DNA of 64,000 nt, taken from contig UQZX01000012.1 in the NCBI GenBank assembly GCA_900545525.1, positions 23,392 through 87,391 of the forward strand, in the 5' to 3' direction. Positions within the stretch are counted from its first letter, which is position 1. Each line of letters begins with the position of its first letter. The notes below the pieces were generated by a model, which ran no database searches, was not told the origin of the DNA, and saw only the letters and a program-made list of their open reading frames with translations. The position numbers were made by a program, and so were the translations under genes. Shown here piece after piece: positions 61,211-64,000 of the stretch. The stretch is from an uncultured Prevotella sp. (GTDB lineage: Bacteria > Bacteroidota > Bacteroidia > Bacteroidales > Bacteroidaceae).

Positions 61211-62335
61211 ATGAAAAGAATACTTTTATTTTGTGTTTCCCTCGCGTGTACATTATATATATGTGCCCAGGAGGATGCTGCGGGAAGAACCTACAAGGAG
61301 AAGCGCTCGTCAAAAGAGTGGTCCCGGATAGCCAGGGCGGAGACCGACGGCTTTTTCTCGACGTCCGAGGCAAGGCGCATAGGCGACAATGTGCTTCTCT
61401 ATCAGTATGACAACGGCGGCTGGGCAAAGAATATATACATGCCCGCGGAGCTGACGGAGGCGGAGAAAGAGGAGCTGAGAAGAAACAAAGGGTATCTCGA
61501 AGATACCACGATAGACAACAATGCAACGATGACGGAGATAATCTTCCTGGCACGGCTTTACAACGCCACGGGCGAGAAACGCTATGGCGAGGGAGTGCGG
61601 TGCGGTGTGGAATATCTGCTGGAGTCGCAGTATGACAACGGCGGCTGGCCGCAGTTCTATCCGCGCAACCATGGATATTATACGCACATAACATATAACG
61701 ACAACGCCATGGAGAATGTGTTGAGGGTGCTCTATGATGTCAGCCGCGGAAAGAAACTTTATAAGTTCCTGCCCGAAGAGATGCGCCGCAGGGCGGCGGA
61801 GGCAGTGGACAAGGGCGTGGACTGCATACTTAGGACGCAGGTTGTGCAGGGCGGAGTGCCCACGGTGTGGTGTGCCCAGCATGATGAACACACACTGTTG
61901 CCCGCTAAGGCACGTGCCTACGAGCTGGAGTCGTTGAGCGGTGCCGAGTCGGCAGGTGTCGTGCTGTTTCTCATGTCTATGAAGGAACGCCCTTCGGAGG
62001 CGGTTGTGAAAGCTGTGGACAATGCCGTGGAGTGGTTCAGAAAGAGCATGATAACCGACCTGAAGCGCGAGAACTTTACAGACGGAGAGGGCAGGCGCGA
62101 CTATCGCATGGTGAAGAGCATCGGCAAAGATGCGGCTTGCGACACCCTGTGGGCACGCTTCTATACGCTTGAAGACAACCGCCCGTTCTTTTGCGACCGT
62201 GACGGTGTCAGGAAATATGACGTGTCGGAGATAGGCTATGAGCGCCGCAATCATTATTCATGGTATACGGATCAGCCCAAGAAGGTGCTTGCGCGCTATG
62301 AGAAGTGGAGGAAGACTGTCGGCGGAAAGGACTGA
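61211..62335 (+). CDS. Secreted pectate lyase, polysaccharide lyase family 10
   Basis: A 374-residue exported enzyme; signal peptide M-K-R-I-L-L-F-C-V-S-L-A-C-T-L-Y-I-C-A-Q. PL10 lyases have an (alpha/alpha)-barrel and cut polygalacturonate with calcium. Family segments are Y-Q-Y-D-N-G-G-W-A-K-N, T-T-I-D-N-N-A-T-M-T-E, S-Q-Y-D-N-G-G-W-P-Q-F-Y-P and I-T-Y-N-D-N-A-M. W-C-A-Q-H-D-E, A-Y-E-L-E-S-L-S-G-A-E-S and the closing Y-E-R-R-N-H-Y-S-W-Y follow. There is no C-terminal sorting tail, so it may be periplasmic and act on imported oligomers (inference). Its promoter region is made of the family D unit. Confidence 0.9.
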   Translation: MKRILLFCVSLACTLYICAQEDAAGRTYKEKRSSKEWSRIARAETDGFFSTSEARRIGDNVLLYQYDNGGWAKNIYMPAELTEAEKEELRRNKGYLEDTTIDNNATMTEIIFLARLYNATGEKRYGEGVRCGVEYLLESQYDNGGWPQFYPRNHGYYTHITYNDNAMENVLRVLYDVSRGKKLYKFLPEEMRRRAAEAVDKGVDCILRTQVVQGGVPTVWCAQHDEHTLLPAKARAYELESLSGAESAGVVLFLMSMKERPSEAVVKAVDNAVEWFRKSMITDLKRENFTDGEGRRDYRMVKSIGKDAACDTLWARFYTLEDNRPFFCDRDGVRKYDVSEIGYERRNHYSWYTDQPKKVLARYEKWRKTVGGKD

Positions 62336-62370
62336 ACGACGGACGCGTACATATATAATAAGGTGTAAAA

Positions 62371-62404
62371 GAAAGGGCGGGGATGATTTATTCCCCGCCC
62401 TTTC
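62371..62404 (-). terminator. Terminator overlapping the ribD 3' end
   Basis: GAAAGGGCGGGGA / TCCCCGCCCTTTC, a 13-bp perfect stem with 8-base loop. On the minus strand the first arm encodes the last ribD codons and the TAA lies in the loop; the second arm is followed by TTTTAC. It can also end the convergent PL10 transcript. Confidence 0.85.
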
Positions 62405-63356
62405 TCATGTTTATTATTACGTTCCCGTCGTACTCCCTGCGGCTTACGGTTACGGCACCGGCAGGAACCTGCGGAGCCTTTGTTCCTCCTCCGAAGGTCA
62501 CGGGAGACATCTCTATGCGTATCTCATCCCATAGTCCGGCGTTGATGAACGAGTTGTGCGTGACGGCACCTCCCTCCACTATGAGCGACTGCACACCTCG
62601 GCGGTACAGACAGTCGAGTATCTGAGGAACGACATCGCCGCTGAAGTCTATCTCAGGGAAGCACGGTTTGCTGCGGTCTATTACGAGACGCATTGGATTA
62701 CTGCCCGTCCAGTGGCGCACGTCCAGTCTCGAATGGTCGCGCCCGTCGGTTACGCGCCCTATCAGTATGGCGTCGTTCTCCGCCCGCAGTTTGTGCGACA
62801 GCATGAGGGTGAACGGAGACGACAGTGCCGCCTGCCGGAAGTTGTCGTCGAGAAAGCCGTCGGCGGTCATGCACCATTTCAGTATCACGTATGGTCTGTG
62901 CTTTGTGTTGAACGTGAAGAAACGGCGGTTAAGTTCGCGGCATTCCTTTTCGAGCACCCCCACGGTGACCTCTATGCCTGCATTGCGTATCCTCTCAATG
63001 CCGCGTCCCTGCACCTTTGCAAACGGGTCTACGCATCCCACGACAACGCGGCGCACGCCCTTGCTGACGATAAGGTCCGCACACGGCGGTGTCTTGCCAT
63101 GGTGTGCACACGGTTCAAGGCTTACATATATGGTGGAGCAGGGCAGCAGCCGGCTGTCTTCATCCCTCATCGAGGCAAAGGCGTTCACCTCCGCATGTCC
63201 CTCTCCGCACCGTATGTGGTAGCCCTCGCCGATAATCCTGTCTTCACACACAATCACTGCCCCCACCATAGGATTGGGGCGTGTGCTCAGAAGTCCGTTC
63301 TTTGCCAGCTGTATACATCTGCGCATATACATCTCGTCTTTTGCCTTGTTGTCCAT
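62388..63356 (-). CDS. ribD: Riboflavin biosynthesis deaminase/reductase RibD
   Basis: A 322-residue bifunctional enzyme: it deaminates the first GTP-derived pyrimidine and reduces its ribose chain. The N-terminal deaminase has the zinc motif G-H-A-E-V-N-A and L-E-P-C-A-H-H-G-K-T-P-P-C. The C-terminal reductase (about 150-322) has P-Y-V-I-L-K-W-C-M-T-A-D-G-F and L-I-V-E-G-G-A-V-T-H-N-S-F. Somewhat short compared with the ~360-residue E. coli enzyme, but all motifs are present. No FMN riboswitch was seen upstream; the leader instead carries the family D tandem promoter repeat. Confidence 0.95.
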   Translation of the reverse strand: MDNKAKDEMYMRRCIQLAKNGLLSTRPNPMVGAVIVCEDRIIGEGYHIRCGEGHAEVNAFASMRDEDSRLLPCSTIYVSLEPCAHHGKTPPCADLIVSKGVRRVVVGCVDPFAKVQGRGIERIRNAGIEVTVGVLEKECRELNRRFFTFNTKHRPYVILKWCMTADGFLDDNFRQAALSSPFTLMLSHKLRAENDAILIGRVTDGRDHSRLDVRHWTGSNPMRLVIDRSKPCFPEIDFSGDVVPQILDCLYRRGVQSLIVEGGAVTHNSFINAGLWDEIRIEMSPVTFGGGTKAPQVPAGAVTVSRREYDGNVIINMRKGGE

Positions 63357-63378
63357 AAGTTATGCTTTTCGTTTATTA

Positions 63379-63590
63379 ATGCAAAGACAATGCAAGCCGA
63401 ACGCAATAAAGCCTTCTTTAAATTGCTGAGGCGCCGCTTGTCTTATGCAAAGACAATGCAAGCCGAACGCAATGAAACGTGTTTCAAATTGCTGAGGCGA
63501 AGCTTATCTTATGCAAAGATAATGCAAGCCGAATGCAATGAAACGTGTTTTAAATTGCTGAGGCGAAGCTTATCTTATGCAAAGATAATA
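63379..63590 (-). repeat. Family D tandem 66-bp repeat with embedded promoter boxes
   Basis: Three complete 66-base units start at 63379, 63445 and 63511, and a fourth begins at 63577 but stops after ~14 bases. Each unit starts ATGCAAAGA[CT]AAT[GA], which on the minus strand ends with the promoter box TGTCTTTG or TATCTTTG. Boxes lie at 63389-63382, 63455-63448, 63521-63514 and 63587-63580, all reading toward ribD (ATG at 63356). Internal words TTTAAATTGCTGAGGCG and GCCGAACGCAAT are conserved between units; units 2 and 3 are the most alike. There are no unique spacers, so it is not a CRISPR array. Confidence 0.92.
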
Positions 63591-63631
63591 CGTTAGTTTG
63601 TGATAACGAACAATGGCTTTGGACATTTTAT

Positions 63632-63809
63632 CCACGGCAGGGACATTTTTCCTGTAAATGTCCGTACGCCTTACAGAGGCGTTCTTTGTAGTATCCATAC
63701 GGATGAAGGGTATGATGCAACAAGGCATTTGTGCCATAAGTTTTAATTCCTGACACGAACGCCTCTTCGATGCGTGCGGACATTTACAGGAAAAATGTCC
63801 CTGCCGTGG
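63632..63809. repeat. Long inverted repeat, family A copy 4 (extended)
   Basis: Arms of 38 bases (63632-63669 with 63772-63809), starting CCACGGCAGGGAC and ending GTCCCTGCCGTGG, with one or two mismatches near the inner end. A second nested pair GAGGCGTTC / GAACGCCTC lies inside, and the loop is ~85 bases. The shared core GGGACATTTTTCCTGTAAATG matches the other copies. This copy is twice as long as the rest. Confidence 0.88.
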
Positions 63810-64000
63810 GAGGGAATATGTTGATATCTTTATTCCGACTTCGCGTAATATAATGCACCTGCAAACGCAATCAAGGCAAACTGTATGGAAAAAGTAGGTT
63901 CATCCGAAATTCGGAGTGATGTAAAATTAATTGAAATTTTGTGTCTTATTTTACGGGCTGCTTCCTATGGAAAAAACCAAACATAATCATAAGAAAATGT
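63810..64000. other. Window end, no gene supported
   Basis: The last 190 bases contain no convincing start or RNA gene. A minus-strand frame running left to a TAA at 63832-63830 reads like a membrane-protein tail (F-A-L-I-A-F-A-G-A-L-Y-Y-A-K) but has no start codon and a stop at about 63970, so it could only be a relic. Confidence 0.4.

Noticed and set aside
63379..63590. Regular 66-bp repeats resembling a CRISPR array
   Set aside because: Units are contiguous with no unique spacers, far longer than CRISPR repeats, and contain promoter boxes; no cas gene is in the window.
63357..63640. Possible FMN riboswitch upstream of ribD
   Set aside because: None of the conserved RFN-element segments was recognised; the leader is short and made of the 66-bp repeats.
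63830..63970. Minus-strand frame reading like the end of a membrane protein
   Set aside because: It is about 45 codons, has no start codon and is preceded by an in-frame stop; it could only be a relic and cannot be distinguished from chance.

Overview
The window looks like a chromosomal segment from a member of the Bacteroidales, most likely a Prevotella-type plant-fibre degrader. The evidence is: (i) many promoters of the form TTG/TTTG-N19-20-TAnnTTTG, the Bacteroidetes housekeeping pattern; (ii) gene orders clpP-clpX-recQ and guaB-PPIase-PPIase-ostA-mutL; (iii) lineage families such as NigD, a CcsBA fusion, an imelysin lipoprotein and a short mannose-1-phosphate guanylyltransferase; (iv) secreted proteins ending in a short sorting-domain-like tail (G-[IV]-Y-[IV]-x-N-G-K-K). 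No plasmid, phage or transposase gene was seen.

Layout. 0-3.8 kb: end of clpP, clpX, recQ. 4-5.6 kb: secreted PL1 pectate lyase. 5.9-13.8 kb: guaB, then two periplasmic foldases, an OstA/LptA-like protein and mutL, tightly packed. 14-15.4 kb: major OmpA-type porin and tRNA-Val. 15.6-22.8 kb (minus): two large secreted proteins (a PL1 lyase with carbohydrate-binding-like repeats and a 1112-residue repeat protein), each followed 9 bases later by a small protein of one shared, unexplained family. 23.3-30.2 kb (minus): porin, imelysin, di-heme oxidoreductase and CcsBA, a probable iron/heme locus. 30.4-36.2 kb (minus): tyrosine phosphatase, two acetyltransferases, nigD / ECF sigma / anti-sigma-barrel fusion, Fic protein. 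36.3-45.4 kb: tRNA-Leu, manC, HIT, greA, cysteine desulfidase, dsbD, RluA-type synthase, enolase. 46-51 kb: SF1 helicase, unknown gene, argS, rnhA. 51.2-62.3 kb: AraC regulator with a CE7 esterase, PL9 lyase, giant FN3-like surface protein, PL10 lyase. 62.4-63.4 kb: ribD.

Functional theme. Four polysaccharide lyase genes (PL1 x2, PL9, PL10) and one CE7 acetyl esterase point to extracellular pectin breakdown. They are scattered as single genes without SusC/SusD.

The most unusual content is between genes. I find four kinds of repeat: (A) four long, near-perfect inverted repeats with a common GGGAC...GTCCG arm; (B) arrays of exact 7-bp words flanking arrays of exact 9-bp words, which supply the stop codons of five genes and the start codon of one; (C) three mosaics built from GCCGTCTTTT / CTGAAAGGCGG / TTTTGGA words; (D) a 66-bp unit carrying a promoter -7 box, tandem 3.2 times upstream of ribD and present once upstream of the PL10 gene. 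Together with the small-protein family these are the best candidates for undescribed biology here. All family assignments come from reading the sequence; no database search was run.
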